64,000 bases of DNA from an uncultured Chloroflexota bacterium. GTDB taxonomy: Bacteria; Chloroflexota; UBA4733. A program made the position numbers and the translations under genes. How positions within the stretch are numbered: position 1 is the stretch's first letter; each line of letters opens with the position of its first letter. Under the pieces are notes generated by a model, which did not search any database, had not been told where the DNA came from, and worked only from the letters and a program-made list of their open reading frames with translations. Shown here one piece after another: positions 9,470 through 17,700 of this stretch. Location: positions 35,758-99,757 of the forward strand of contig CALBSQ010000235.1 in assembly GCA_937967325.1 (NCBI GenBank), in the 5' to 3' direction.

Positions 9470-9766
9470 ATGTGGTACGAACTATGGGACGCCGAGACCG
9501 GCAATCGTGTCGGCGCCTATCCGACTGAAGAAGCGGCGCTCCGCGCCGTCGCCGAGGATGTAGTGCGATACGGGCGAGAGTCCGAGGCCATGCTGGCACT
9601 CGGGCTATTGCGACGGGATCCTGACGGACAGCGTTCTGCGTTGATCGCCGAGGGTGCCGAACTGGTTGACCGCGCCCTGCCTCCCGCCTCCAGCAAACTG
9701 ACCCCTTCGCGCCCGCGGTCCATTACCCGGGGGCGGACTGAGGTTAGCCCATTCCGCCGTCACTAA
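9470..9766 (+). CDS. Hypothetical protein, small accessory gene
   Basis: A 98-residue protein beginning MWYELWDAETGNRVGAY, then EEAALRAVAEDVVRYG and LGLLRRDPDGQ. The N-terminal two thirds is well formed (a beta hairpin, then a helix) and looks like a conserved small family of unknown function. The last 25 residues are basic, low in complexity and probably not conserved. A GTG nine bases upstream (9461) is an alternative start. Function unknown. Confidence 0.55.
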   Translation: MWYELWDAETGNRVGAYPTEEAALRAVAEDVVRYGRESEAMLALGLLRRDPDGQRSALIAEGAELVDRALPPASSKLTPSRPRSITRGRTEVSPFRRH

Positions 9767-9858
9767 ATTTGACCCACGTCCAACGGGACCATGAGGCAGT
9801 CGAGTGCGTGGGCGAAGCCCTGCCCATCCGGGAGACGCTTCGGCTCTGGCGAAAGGGG

Positions 9859-9900
9859 TGGGCCCAGCTGGACTCGGACCAGCGACCATCGCTTTATGAG
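9859..9900 (-). repeat. Direct repeat within tRNA-Met (attachment-site candidate, intact side)
   Basis: The right-hand member of the 42-bp pair with 8021-8062, lying entirely within the tRNA gene (anticodon loop to discriminator base). The two copies are in the same orientation, 1838 bp apart, and enclose two small orphan genes and about 1 kb of non-coding DNA. Confidence 0.7.
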
Positions 9901-9931
9901 AGCGCCGCTCTAACCGCTGAGCTATGGGCCC
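9859..9931 (-). tRNA. tRNA-Met (CAT anticodon)
   Basis: A 73-nt cloverleaf. The acceptor stem GGGCCCA/TGGGCCC pairs at all seven positions and the discriminator is A. The D stem is GCTC/GAGC, the anticodon arm GCGCT-CTCATAA-AGCGA gives CAT, and the T stem GCTGG/CCAGC is perfect. Two oddities are visible: the anticodon stem has a G-A mismatch at 27-43, and the T loop reads TCCGAGT, with C where T55 is expected. CCA is not encoded, in line with the CCA-adding enzyme at 16.1 kb. The A1-U72 mispair typical of initiator tRNA is absent (G1-C72), and the anticodon stem lacks three consecutive G-C pairs, so this is more likely elongator Met or a lysidine-modified Ile-CAT. Confidence 0.85.
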
Positions 9932-9955
9932 GATGGACACAGTGTACCGATTGGG

Positions 9956-10198
9956 CTATGCCTCGACACCGCGGTCTGAGGGGACGACACTCGTCGCGAC
10001 AACCTCCGGACCTCGCTCGACGAAGCGCTTGATGCGCCGTTCCAGCACGACGCGATCGATCAACACGCGATGGTGACATTTGCGACAGCGCAGACCAATG
10101 TCTGCGCCGAGCCGGATAATCGTCCAATCACGGCTGCCGCACGGGTGTTGCTTGCGCAGCTCCACCACGTCGCCCAGACGCAACTCTAGAATTGCCAC
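9956..10198 (-). CDS. DUF951 family small protein
   Basis: An 80-residue protein with LRLGDVVELRKQHPCG, a conserved tryptophan (RDWTIIRLGADIGLRC) and the pair CRKCHHRVLIDR, followed by an RRIKRF helix. This is the DUF951 pattern: a short beta-barrel-like protein with HPCG and CxxC that probably binds zinc and is widespread in Firmicutes and Chloroflexota. The biochemical role is unknown; in other genomes it often sits near ychF or rpsF-type genes. Here it lies next to tRNA-Met and divergent from the aldolase. Confidence 0.85.
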   Translation of the reverse strand: MAILELRLGDVVELRKQHPCGSRDWTIIRLGADIGLRCRKCHHRVLIDRVVLERRIKRFVERGPEVVATSVVPSDRGVEA

Positions 10199-10353
10199 GC
10201 CAACTTCCTACTGATTCGTTATCCTACCACTGTTGTCGCCTGGTCGGCAGTGAACCGGGCCATGGCCAACAATGGGAGAGCGATGGTAGCAAGGGACCGC
10301 GTCAGGACCGTCCGGCCGCCGCTCTGTGGGAGCACCGGAAGGAGGGTCGCTCG

Positions 10354-11439
10354 ATGGCTGACCTGATCGACTTGCGCAGTGATACCGTGACGCTGCCAAC
10401 GCCGAAGATGCGCGAAGCGATGGCGAACGCCTCGGTGGGTGACGACGTATTCGGCGAGGACCCGACCATCAACGCGCTCGAGGAGCGCGGCGCGGCCTTA
10501 CTCGGTAAGGAAGGCGGCCTTTTCATGCCGAGCGGCACGATGAGCAACCTCACCGCCACCACTACCCATTGCGGGCCCGGCGAACAGATGATCCTCGGCG
10601 CCAACAGCCACATCCTCCTCAATGAGGTGGGCGGCATGGCGCAGCTTGGCGGGCTGGTGACCCACACGCTACCCGACGACGACGGCAAGCTGGACACTCG
10701 TCAGGTGGAAGCCGCCATTGCGCCCGCGTCGCTGCACACACCGGGGACGCGGCTGCTCTGTGTGGAAAATACTCACAATCGGGCCGGTGGGGTGGTGAGC
10801 GGCCCCGCTGATTTGGCCGCCTTGCGCCAAGTCGCCGACCGGCACGGCGTGCTCATCCACATCGACGGGGCACGGCTGTTCAACGCCGCCGTGGCGCTAG
10901 GCGTGGCGGCCAGGGAGTTGGCGCGCTTCGGAGACAGCGCGACCTTCTGTTTCTCCAAAGGGCTGTCGGCGCCGGTGGGGTCGCTCCTCACCGGAACGCG
11001 AGAGTTCATCGCTCGGGCCCGCCGCCGTCGCAAGCAGCTTGGTGGCGGGATGCGGCAGGCAGGTATTCTGGCCGCCGCCGGCTTGGTGGCGCTGGACGAC
11101 ATGATCGATCGCCTTGATGAGGACCACGCCAACGCTCGGCGACTGGCCGACGGTCTCGCTCAGATCGAAGGGATCGACGCCTGGCCGGACCGGGTGCAGA
11201 CCAACATCGTCATGGCGGACCTGCCGACTCCACGGGCGGCGACCCAGCTCGTGTCGCGCATGGAGAAAGTCGGAGTGCTCGCCCTCACGGTTGGCGGCCG
11301 CCGGTTGCGCTTCGTCACCCACTACGGCATCTCGGCGGCGGACATCGACCGTGCTTTGGATGGCATCGCCCGGGCGATGCGGAGCCAGGAAGCTGTCGAG
11401 CCCGCGCTTGCCGTGTCGAATCCCGGGGCGCGGCCGTAG
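10354..11439 (+). CDS. ltaE: Low-specificity L-threonine aldolase
   Basis: A 361-residue fold-type I PLP enzyme that splits L-threonine or L-allo-threonine to glycine and acetaldehyde. It begins IDLRSDTVTLPTPKMREAM, the family's N-terminal signature; FCFSKGLSAPVG carries the Schiff-base lysine (Lys 202), with VLIHIDGARLFNA upstream. The ATG at 10354 has GGAAGGAGGG with 7-nt spacing and starts right at the conserved N terminus, so the upstream in-frame extension is not used. It is monocistronic and converges on the M20 peptidase gene; a palindromic element fills the gap and may act as a bidirectional terminator. Confidence 0.95.
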   Translation: MADLIDLRSDTVTLPTPKMREAMANASVGDDVFGEDPTINALEERGAALLGKEGGLFMPSGTMSNLTATTTHCGPGEQMILGANSHILLNEVGGMAQLGGLVTHTLPDDDGKLDTRQVEAAIAPASLHTPGTRLLCVENTHNRAGGVVSGPADLAALRQVADRHGVLIHIDGARLFNAAVALGVAARELARFGDSATFCFSKGLSAPVGSLLTGTREFIARARRRRKQLGGGMRQAGILAAAGLVALDDMIDRLDEDHANARRLADGLAQIEGIDAWPDRVQTNIVMADLPTPRAATQLVSRMEKVGVLALTVGGRRLRFVTHYGISAADIDRALDGIARAMRSQEAVEPALAVSNPGARP

Positions 11440-11602
11440 GGAACCTCTCCCCCGGCCCCTCCCCTACGAAGGGAGGGGAGCCTCAACAGCGAGGATAGTG
11501 GCCATTCCTGGCAGCACCAACTGCGGCCGCCATCATGGGCGACGATCGTCCCCGCCCAAGCTCCCCTCCCTTCGTAGGGGAGGGGCCGGGGGAGAGGTTC
11601 CC
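11439..11602. repeat. Palindromic interspersed element, copy 1
   Basis: About 44-bp inverted arms (AACCTCTCCCCCGGCCCC... and its complement) flank a core of about 75 bp. The same arms and a related core occur at 20596-20755, 45295-45458 and partly at 63908-64000. This copy exactly fills the gap between two convergent stop codons (TAG ending at 11439, TTA beginning at 11603). The structure would form a long hairpin in either transcript. It has no ORF, so it is a MITE- or REPIN-like passive element. Confidence 0.9.
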
Positions 11603-12712
11603 TTAGCCCGCCGCGGTCACGATCGCCAGCAACGTCCTTGCCACGTCGGCCAGCGTAGACAGCGCGATGTGCTCGCTGGTCGTGTGGATGTCCTCGTAGC
11701 CGATCCCAAGCAGCACGGTGGCGATACCATGGCGATTGAAGATGTTGGCGTCGCTTCCGCCGCCGGTCGCGACGAGGCTTGGCTCCTTCCCCAAGGCGCG
11801 GATGCCCTCCACACAGCGGCGAACGATCGGGGTGGTCTCGTCGTGGGAGAAGGCGGTATAGCTCTCCTTGACCTCGACCTCCGCCCGACAGCCCGTCGCC
11901 TCGGCGGCCGTCTTCATGGCCCGCACCATGGCTTCCGTCTGAACCGCAAGCTTCTGGGCGTTCCGGCTGCGCGCTTCACCGACGATGGCGCAGCGATCCG
12001 GCACGATGTTGCGCGCCTGTCCCCCATCGATCGTCCCCACGTTGGCCGTGGTCTCCGCGTCAATCCGGCCGAGCGGCATGGCGCTGATCGCGCGGGCGGC
12101 CGCGAGTATGGCATTCTTCCCGAGCTCCGGCGCCACCCCGGCGTGAGCGCTCTGGCCCACGAAGTTGGCGCGGACGTCGTTCTGGCCGGGCGCGGCGACG
12201 GTGAGGTGGTGCGGCGGGCCGCTGGAGTCCAGGCACAGGCCCTCCGTCGCGCCGAGTCGAGCGTAGTCGACTGCCTTGGCGCCAAAGAGGCCAATCTCCT
12301 CCTGGACCGTAAAGAGCACATCCAATGGCGGGTGTGGGGCCTGGCTAGAGCGTAAGAGGCGGAGCACCTCCAGGATTGCCGCGACCCCAGCCTTGTCGTC
12401 TGCTCCCAGGATTGTCTTGCCATCGGTGCGCACGATGCCGTCTTTGATGCGAACCTGTATGCCCGGCGTCGGCTGAACGGTGTCCAGGTGTGCATTCAAG
12501 AGGATTGGTCGCTGCGCGGGCCCAACGCCAGGAATGTGAGCGTACACGTTGCCGATGGCGTCCTCCGATGGCTGCGTGCCGAGCTCGACCAGGACCCGGC
12601 GAACGTAGTCGATCGCCTCCGTCTCTTTCGTGGACGGGCTATCGATCCGCACCAGGTCGAGCAAGGTCTGCGTGAGGCGATCTGCGTCCACGGCCGGCGT
12701 ACGATGAGACAC
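11603..12712 (-). CDS. M20 family metallopeptidase, peptidase T-like
   Basis: A 369-residue di-zinc exopeptidase of the PepT/YqjE-like branch. Metal ligands are visible: NAHLDTV (His 75, catalytic Asp 77), GADDKAG (Asp 105), QEEIGLFGAK (Glu 138/139) and a distal IHTTSEH near the C terminus. The dimerisation insert (about residues 180-290) includes ARNIVPDRC. It is cytoplasmic with no leader, and probably trims di- or tripeptides. It ends at the palindromic element and lies 17 bp downstream of the glycyl-tRNA synthetase remnant on the same strand. Confidence 0.9.
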   Translation of the reverse strand: MSHRTPAVDADRLTQTLLDLVRIDSPSTKETEAIDYVRRVLVELGTQPSEDAIGNVYAHIPGVGPAQRPILLNAHLDTVQPTPGIQVRIKDGIVRTDGKTILGADDKAGVAAILEVLRLLRSSQAPHPPLDVLFTVQEEIGLFGAKAVDYARLGATEGLCLDSSGPPHHLTVAAPGQNDVRANFVGQSAHAGVAPELGKNAILAAARAISAMPLGRIDAETTANVGTIDGGQARNIVPDRCAIVGEARSRNAQKLAVQTEAMVRAMKTAAEATGCRAEVEVKESYTAFSHDETTPIVRRCVEGIRALGKEPSLVATGGGSDANIFNRHGIATVLLGIGYEDIHTTSEHIALSTLADVARTLLAIVTAAG

Positions 12713-12729
12713 GGTACTCCCCCAATCTG

Positions 12730-13626
12730 CTATTCGGCCAGCAGCGTATCCAGCCGGCCGCGAAGGACGCCGGCGATCTCGGCGATTGGCAGGCGCTCCT
12801 GCTGCATGGTGTCGCGATCGCGGATGGTGACGGCGCGATCCGCCAGGCTCTCAAAGTCCACGGTCACGCACCAGGGCGTGCCGATCTCGTCCTGCCGCCG
12901 GTAACGCCGACCGATGCTCTGCGTCTCGTCGTATTCGGTCGGGAAGAACTGCCGCAACTGGTGGTGGACAGCGTGCGCCAGCGACGTCAGCTCCGGCTTG
13001 CGGGAGAGGGGCAGCACCGCCGCCTTGTACGGGGCCAGCAGCGGATGGAAGCGCAGCACGACCCGAGTCTCATCTTTGTCCGGCTCTTCCCGATAGGCGT
13101 CGAGCAGGAAGACCAGGACCGAGCGGTCACAGCCGGCCGAGGTCTCGATGATGTAGGGGACGAAGCGCTGGCGCGAGAGATCGTCGAAATAGGAGAGGTC
13201 CTTGCCGCTGAACTGGCTGTGACGCGAGAGGTCGTAATCGGTGCGATTGTGGATGCCCTCGAACTCCTTCCAGCCGAAAGGAAACTCGTACTCGATGTCC
13301 TCCGCCGCCGCGGCGTAATGCGCCAGCTCGTGCGCGCCGTGCTTCCGGAAACGGAGTCGGGCCGGCGTCACGCCCAGATTGACATAGTAATGCATCCGCG
13401 CTTGCCGCCAGGTCGCGAACCACCGGTCAGCCGTCGCCGGAGCGCAGAAGAACTGCTGCTCCATCTGCTCGAACTCGCGCGTGCGGAAGATGAAGTTGCC
13501 CGGCGTGATCTCATTATTGAGGCCGCCGTAGATCTCGCTACTCTGGAAGATGAAACCCCGCCGTTTACAGAGCGAGATGACCCGGTCGAACAGCCCATCG
13601 GGGGCGGCTGGTGTCGATGTCTCCAT
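12730..13626 (-). CDS. glyQS: Glycyl-tRNA synthetase with large internal deletion
   Basis: A 298-residue open frame matches eukaryote/archaea-type bacterial GlyRS at both ends. The N terminus is CKRRGFIFQSSEIYGGL and the C-terminal anticodon domain includes VTIRDRDTMQQERLP. Motif 3 (IETSAGCDRS) and most of motif 2 (EITPGNFIFRTREFEQME) are present. In between, the sequence jumps from IYGGLN directly to NEITPGNF, so about 150 residues are missing relative to the usual 440-460. The lost part carries class II motif 1, the insertion region and the start of motif 2 with its Arg. The deletion is in frame at a shared Asn codon (near 13530). As it stands, the protein should not aminoacylate tRNA-Gly. 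Either this is a second inactive copy or the assembly collapsed here. Confidence 0.8.
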   Translation of the reverse strand: METSTPAAPDGLFDRVISLCKRRGFIFQSSEIYGGLNNEITPGNFIFRTREFEQMEQQFFCAPATADRWFATWRQARMHYYVNLGVTPARLRFRKHGAHELAHYAAAAEDIEYEFPFGWKEFEGIHNRTDYDLSRHSQFSGKDLSYFDDLSRQRFVPYIIETSAGCDRSVLVFLLDAYREEPDKDETRVVLRFHPLLAPYKAAVLPLSRKPELTSLAHAVHHQLRQFFPTEYDETQSIGRRYRRQDEIGTPWCVTVDFESLADRAVTIRDRDTMQQERLPIAEIAGVLRGRLDTLLAE

Positions 13627-13657
13627 CGTGCGTGTCGGTCCTTACTGTCTGCCTCGT

Positions 13658-14410
13658 CTAGCTCTTCCAGGTTGAGGCGATCAAGGTGTAGGCTTGATTG
13701 AGCTCCTTCATGCGCACCTCATTGCCGCCATGGTCGGGGTGGTGCAACTTCGCCATCCGCCGGTAGGCCCGGCAAACGGTATCGCGTGTGGAGCTGACCG
13801 GTAGCCCTAAACAGGCATAGGCCGTGTCCAGCGCCACGCCGGTCCGCGCCGGCACTTCCGTCGGCGGTACACGGCGCCGCCGGGCTTGGCGCGTGATATA
13901 GAGCCGTCGAACGTTGCGTTGAAACGCGGCAATCAGCGCATCCTGATGGGCAACGAAGGCTTGCACACGCTCGACCGTCGTCAAGTCGAAGTACGTGTCG
14001 ACCAGTCGCTCGACCAGCTCCTGGTCACACAACAACGAATAGGCCCAAATGCCCAGGTCCACCAGGCGCTCGCGCGCGGTCGGGGGCAGCAGGCGCTGGC
14101 GTATCTCCTCCACCGGCGCCTGCGCGGCGACACGTTGGGCGTGCTCCTCCTGTCTCCGGCGCATTCCGGCATGGACGAGCTCGTGCAGCTCTCGGGCAAT
14201 GGCCTGACGGTCGTCCGGCGGAAAGTGGTCGAACAGGGCCAGATCGGCAGGATCGACGCGACACGAATCGAACAGATGCCGGCGCAATCGCTGGAGCTCC
14301 TGCGTGCTCGCGGCCAGCATGCCTGTGCCATCGTAACGCCCGAAGACCTGGCGCAAACCCGGGGAAAGGTCGCCCAGATCGGCGAGCGACGGGCGGCGCC
14401 CAGCAATCAT
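13658..14410 (-). CDS. J-domain (DnaJ-like) protein
   Basis: A 250-residue soluble protein with a C-terminal J domain (about residues 190-250: TAYACLGLPVSS, YRRMAKLHHPDHGG, LNQAYTLI). The HPD tripeptide needed to stimulate Hsp70 ATPase is intact. The N-terminal 185 residues are helical and charged with no recognised domain, so the client or partner is unknown. Having the J domain at the C terminus is the reverse of DnaJ. The gene overlaps the upstream dehydratase by 4 nt (start within its last codons), implying translational coupling. Confidence 0.8.
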   Translation of the reverse strand: MIAGRRPSLADLGDLSPGLRQVFGRYDGTGMLAASTQELQRLRRHLFDSCRVDPADLALFDHFPPDDRQAIARELHELVHAGMRRRQEEHAQRVAAQAPVEEIRQRLLPPTARERLVDLGIWAYSLLCDQELVERLVDTYFDLTTVERVQAFVAHQDALIAAFQRNVRRLYITRQARRRRVPPTEVPARTGVALDTAYACLGLPVSSTRDTVCRAYRRMAKLHHPDHGGNEVRMKELNQAYTLIASTWKS

Positions 14411-15393
14411 GCCGCGGAGATCACCTGAGCCAGGAGCGAGGCCTCCACGTTGCCGCCGGACAGCACGGCCACGACCGTTTTGCCGGCAACGTTTACCGCC
14501 GCGCGCAGCAGGGCGGCCACGGCGACCGCTCCCGACGGCTCCGCCACCAGCTTTGCCCGCAAAGCCAGGAAGCGCATCGCCTCCAGGGCAGCGTCGTCTT
14601 CTACGGTCACGATGTCCGTCACGCAGCGCTGCAGGATCTGAAAGTTCAGCGCGCCGATGCGGACCGTGCGTAGTCCGTCGCAGATTGTTGTGACCCGGGC
14701 GGCTTGCTGAATCTGTCCACTCCGCAACGATGCTTGCGCGTCCGCACCGCCTGCCGGCTCCACGCCTATGACGGTCGTTTCCGGCCGGAGCGCCCGCACT
14801 GCCAGCGCAATGCCGGACAGCAGCCCGGCCCCTCCGCAGGGCGAGAGCACGATATCTACTCGCGGCAATTGCTCGACAATCTCCAGGCCAACGGTTCCCT
14901 GTCCGACGACGATGGCGGGGTCGTCGAACGGCGGCACCACGGTATAGCCGTGCTCGCGCTGCAGCTCCAATGCTCGCGCCTGGCGAGCCAGCGAATCCAG
15001 GCCGGCAAAGACTACGTCAGCGCCGTACTCTCTGGTCGCTGCGACCTTCGCCGGTACGGCGTCCTCCGGCATGACGACGACCGCATGCACGCCCAAGAGG
15101 CCGGCCGCGCATGCCACACCCTGCGCGTGGTTGCCCGACGAGTAGGTGATCACGCCGCGGGAGCGCTCCTCGTCGCTCAAGGAGGCGATCTTATTGTAGG
15201 CGCCGCGCACCTTGAACGAGCCGGTGCGTTGCAGACACTCGGGCTTGAGCCAGACCTCCGCCCCACAGCGGCGCCCCAGCGTACGTGACAGTTGCAAGGG
15301 GGTGGGATTGATGACGCCGCTCAGTCGTTCCCTCGCCGCATACACGTCGTCGAGCGTCACCGGCACCGGCGCGAGCGAAACCTCCGAGATCAC
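14407..15393 (-). CDS. Threonine/serine dehydratase (fold type II PLP enzyme)
   Basis: A 328-residue PLP enzyme. The cofactor lysine is in RTGSFKVRGAYNK (Lys 61), SSGNHAQG binds the substrate carboxylate, and SPCGGAGLLSG is the phosphate-cradle loop (GGAGL instead of GGGGL). It lacks the C-terminal ACT-like regulatory domain of biosynthetic IlvA, so it is of the catabolic TdcB/serine-racemase length. Likely reactions are L-Thr to 2-oxobutyrate plus ammonia, or Ser dehydration/racemisation. It shares an operon, with a 4-nt overlap, with the J-domain gene. Confidence 0.9.
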   Translation of the reverse strand: MISEVSLAPVPVTLDDVYAARERLSGVINPTPLQLSRTLGRRCGAEVWLKPECLQRTGSFKVRGAYNKIASLSDEERSRGVITYSSGNHAQGVACAAGLLGVHAVVVMPEDAVPAKVAATREYGADVVFAGLDSLARQARALELQREHGYTVVPPFDDPAIVVGQGTVGLEIVEQLPRVDIVLSPCGGAGLLSGIALAVRALRPETTVIGVEPAGGADAQASLRSGQIQQAARVTTICDGLRTVRIGALNFQILQRCVTDIVTVEDDAALEAMRFLALRAKLVAEPSGAVAVAALLRAAVNVAGKTVVAVLSGGNVEASLLAQVISAA

Positions 15394-15492
15394 ATGCTCT
15401 CCTGTGTTGGCGCTGCTTATGATACCACCGGGCGTTTGCGGACGGCCGGGGAAAGGAGAACACGGTGAAATGAGCTAGTAGCCGAGGCGGCG

Positions 15493-15658
15493 GGGGCGCC
15501 GGGGCCGCGATTGCGATCGGCGGCCAGAGCACGGCACTGCGGTGCGCCGATCGGCTCCAGAAGGAAAGCCGTCTCCAGAGCTGGCAACGACGTGCCAATC
15601 GGTCCCGACCGCAGTCGGGTGCTCTGGCCGCCGATCGCAATCGCGGCCCCGGCGCCCC
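15493..15658. repeat. Palindromic element with 38-bp arms (second type)
   Basis: The left arm (15493-15531, GGCGCCGGGGCCGCGATTGC...) and right arm (15620-15658) are near-perfect inverted copies ending in GTGCTCTGG / CCAGAGCAC. The loop of about 88 bp contains further short inverted matches (CGCCGATCGG / CCAATCGGTC). The sequence differs from the 164-bp family. It lies between divergent genes, so it is not a simple terminator; a MITE-like element is the best guess. Confidence 0.8.
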
Positions 15659-15727
15659 GCCACCGCACCACCACCAATTGAGACAACGGCGGAGCCTCCG
15701 GCAAGAATGAAAGGATTAGAGCGCACC

Positions 15728-15928
15728 ATGTCAGACGACGTAACATCAGCCGCTTCCCGCGAGGCGGTGCTGCGACGCGCTCGAGCCGGAGACCTGGCGT
15801 GTCCGTATTGCCAGGCGCCGCTCACGGCAACGGCCATCAATGCCGATTCGCTCCGTTTATCCTGCCCCGTGTGCGGCTTCACGGAAGCTCCTGATGCGTT
15901 TCGCGATTCGTCAACCAAGTCGAGGTGA
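15728..15928 (+). CDS. Small zinc-ribbon protein
   Basis: A 66-residue protein with two CPxC knuckles, LACPYCQAPL and LSCPVCGFTEAP, forming a four-cysteine zinc ribbon. The ATG at 15728 is the only sensible start; upstream in-frame sequence belongs to the palindromic element. It has no other domain and no operon partner. A nucleic-acid or protein-binding role is possible. Confidence 0.65.
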   Translation: MSDDVTSAASREAVLRRARAGDLACPYCQAPLTATAINADSLRLSCPVCGFTEAPDAFRDSSTKSR

Positions 15929-15935
15929 CTTCGCA

Positions 15936-16045
15936 CTGTCATCCTGAGCGCAGCGAAGGACCCCTGGCAGTGCCGACGCGTGGCGCGGGATTGTACGGCG
16001 TCTGGTCTGACCGGCCGGGGGTCCTTCGCTGCGCTCAGGATGACA
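15936..16045. repeat. Inverted repeat of the TCATCCTGAGCGCAGCGAAGG type
   Basis: TGTCATCCTGAGCGCAGCG (15936-15954) is repeated inverted at 16021-16045, each followed inward by AAGGACCCC, around a spacer of about 55 bp. I recognise this motif as a common interspersed repeat in many environmental bacterial genomes, including Chloroflexota. It sits between the convergent zinc-ribbon and CCA-enzyme genes and could fold as a terminator. Confidence 0.85.
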
Positions 16046-16063
16046 CGGCGATGCTCGTCGGCA

Positions 16064-17512
16064 CTAGGACGAGGGATCCGCACTAATCCCCTGCTCGGCC
16101 ATGAACTCCCGCATTCGCGTCGCCGCGCCCTCCTTATCGTCGGCGGCGAGATCGCCGTCGAGCACCAGGTTGAGCAGATAGCTCTTGATCTGGCCAATCG
16201 CCGGTCCGGGACGCAGGCCGGTCATGGCCATGATCTCCGCTCCGTCGATCGGACTCTCCGGCTTGACGGCGTGCATGTCGGCAATGGCGGCGCGACTTCG
16301 CTCGATGAGGCGTTCCAACCGGGCCATGTGGCCGCTGACCTTGCGCGGGTTCGAGCTGGTGACGTCGGCCCGGGCTAGGGCGAACAGGCCCTCCAGGCGT
16401 TCCTCGCCGATCTCGCGCACAAACCGTCGTACCGCGCTGTCCGTCCAGGTGTCGGTGTCCGACGCGGGACGCATGTGTCCTTGAATTAGGGCGACCACTT
16501 CCTTGATCGTGTGCGCGTCGTAGTGCAGGTCGGTGAGGAGCTGGCGGGCGATGGTTGCGCCGACTCGCTCGTGCTCGAAAAAATGCACCTGGCCGTTGGT
16601 CACGCTGAAGGTTCGTGGCTTGCCGACATCGTGCAGCAGGCCGGCTAATCGCGGCGCCAGATCCCGAGGCGTATGCTCCACTACCTGAAGCGTGTGGGTC
16701 AGCAGATTCTTGAATCGCGCCTGTTTCGCCTCGTCGGTGAACCGCTTCATGTCGTCAATCGCCGGCGCGAACTGGGCCATGAGGTCGAGTTCCACGAGCA
16801 GTCGCAGGCCATAGGCCGCGTGCTGGCTGAGCAGAATCTTGTTGAGCTCGTCGCGGATGCGCTCGCCGGAGATCGTGGCCAGACTCGTAGCGGCGGTACG
16901 CACGGCCGTCTGAGTCGCCTCATCGACGCGAAAGTCGAGCTGGGCGCCGAAGCGGACCACCCGCATGAGCCGCAACGGGTCCTCCCGGAACCGCTGTGCG
17001 GGGTCCCCGGTGACGCGTATCCGCCGCCGCCGCAGATCCTCGACACCGCCTGTCGGGTCGATCAGCGGCCCATTCGCCAGATTGAGCGCCATCGAGTTGA
17101 TGGTCAGGTCGCGGCGAACGAGGTCCTCTTCAATGGAGTCACCGAAGGTCACCTCCGGATGGCGGTCGTCACCGCGGTAGACGTCGTGGCGAAAGGTGGT
17201 AACCTCGACGACTCCCTCGCCGTGACGAGCGCCGATGGTGCCATAGCGTTTCCCGACATCATAGACCGGCCAGCCCAACTGTCGGAGCAGTCGTTGCGTC
17301 GTCTCAGGGCGCGCCTCGGTCGCCAGGTCGATATCCGTATCACCAAACGGCAATCCCCGTAGTACGTCGCGCAAGCCCCCGCCCACGAGAAAGACCTCGT
17401 GACCTTGGGCGGAAAACTGGCGTTGGATCTCGCCCAGCACCGGCGCCCGCAGGACAAGGCGGCGCGCCTCCTCACCTATGGCGGCGAGATCGACATCCGT
17501 GAGAGGTGACAT
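16064..17512 (-). CDS. cca: CCA tRNA nucleotidyltransferase / poly(A) polymerase family with HD domain
   Basis: 482 residues. The N-terminal nucleotidyltransferase head has FLVGGGLRDVLRGL and the catalytic GDTDIDLAT. The RNA-binding neck follows with LTINSMALNL and the motif EDPLRLMRVVRFGAQL. An HD domain lies near residue 290 (LAGLLHDVGKPRTF; His-Asp pair) with the downstream FEHERVGA. It adds CCA to tRNA 3' ends, consistent with the tRNA-Met gene lacking encoded CCA. The HD domain is the usual phosphodiesterase partner in this subfamily. It is monocistronic. Confidence 0.93.
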   Translation of the reverse strand: MSPLTDVDLAAIGEEARRLVLRAPVLGEIQRQFSAQGHEVFLVGGGLRDVLRGLPFGDTDIDLATEARPETTQRLLRQLGWPVYDVGKRYGTIGARHGEGVVEVTTFRHDVYRGDDRHPEVTFGDSIEEDLVRRDLTINSMALNLANGPLIDPTGGVEDLRRRRIRVTGDPAQRFREDPLRLMRVVRFGAQLDFRVDEATQTAVRTAATSLATISGERIRDELNKILLSQHAAYGLRLLVELDLMAQFAPAIDDMKRFTDEAKQARFKNLLTHTLQVVEHTPRDLAPRLAGLLHDVGKPRTFSVTNGQVHFFEHERVGATIARQLLTDLHYDAHTIKEVVALIQGHMRPASDTDTWTDSAVRRFVREIGEERLEGLFALARADVTSSNPRKVSGHMARLERLIERSRAAIADMHAVKPESPIDGAEIMAMTGLRPGPAIGQIKSYLLNLVLDGDLAADDKEGAATRMREFMAEQGISADPSS

Positions 17513-17700
17513 AATCAGTGCGTTCGCTCTCGGCCGGCCAGGTGGTCTGTACCCTCATTTCGTCAGACGCAACCCGTTAGTGTAGCGGATGCGTGTTGAG
17601 GCTCGGGCCGGCGCCGCGCAATCTTGGAGGCGCAACGTACAATAGTCTGGACGGTGCCACGCCAGCGCGTGCTGGCGAACGGATGAGAGAGGCGGCGACG

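Noticed and set aside
11114..12355. 413-codon plus-strand frame across the aldolase end, repeat and M20 gene
   Set aside because: It is out of frame with the aldolase, crosses the palindromic element and is antisense to the peptidase; no protein-like sequence.
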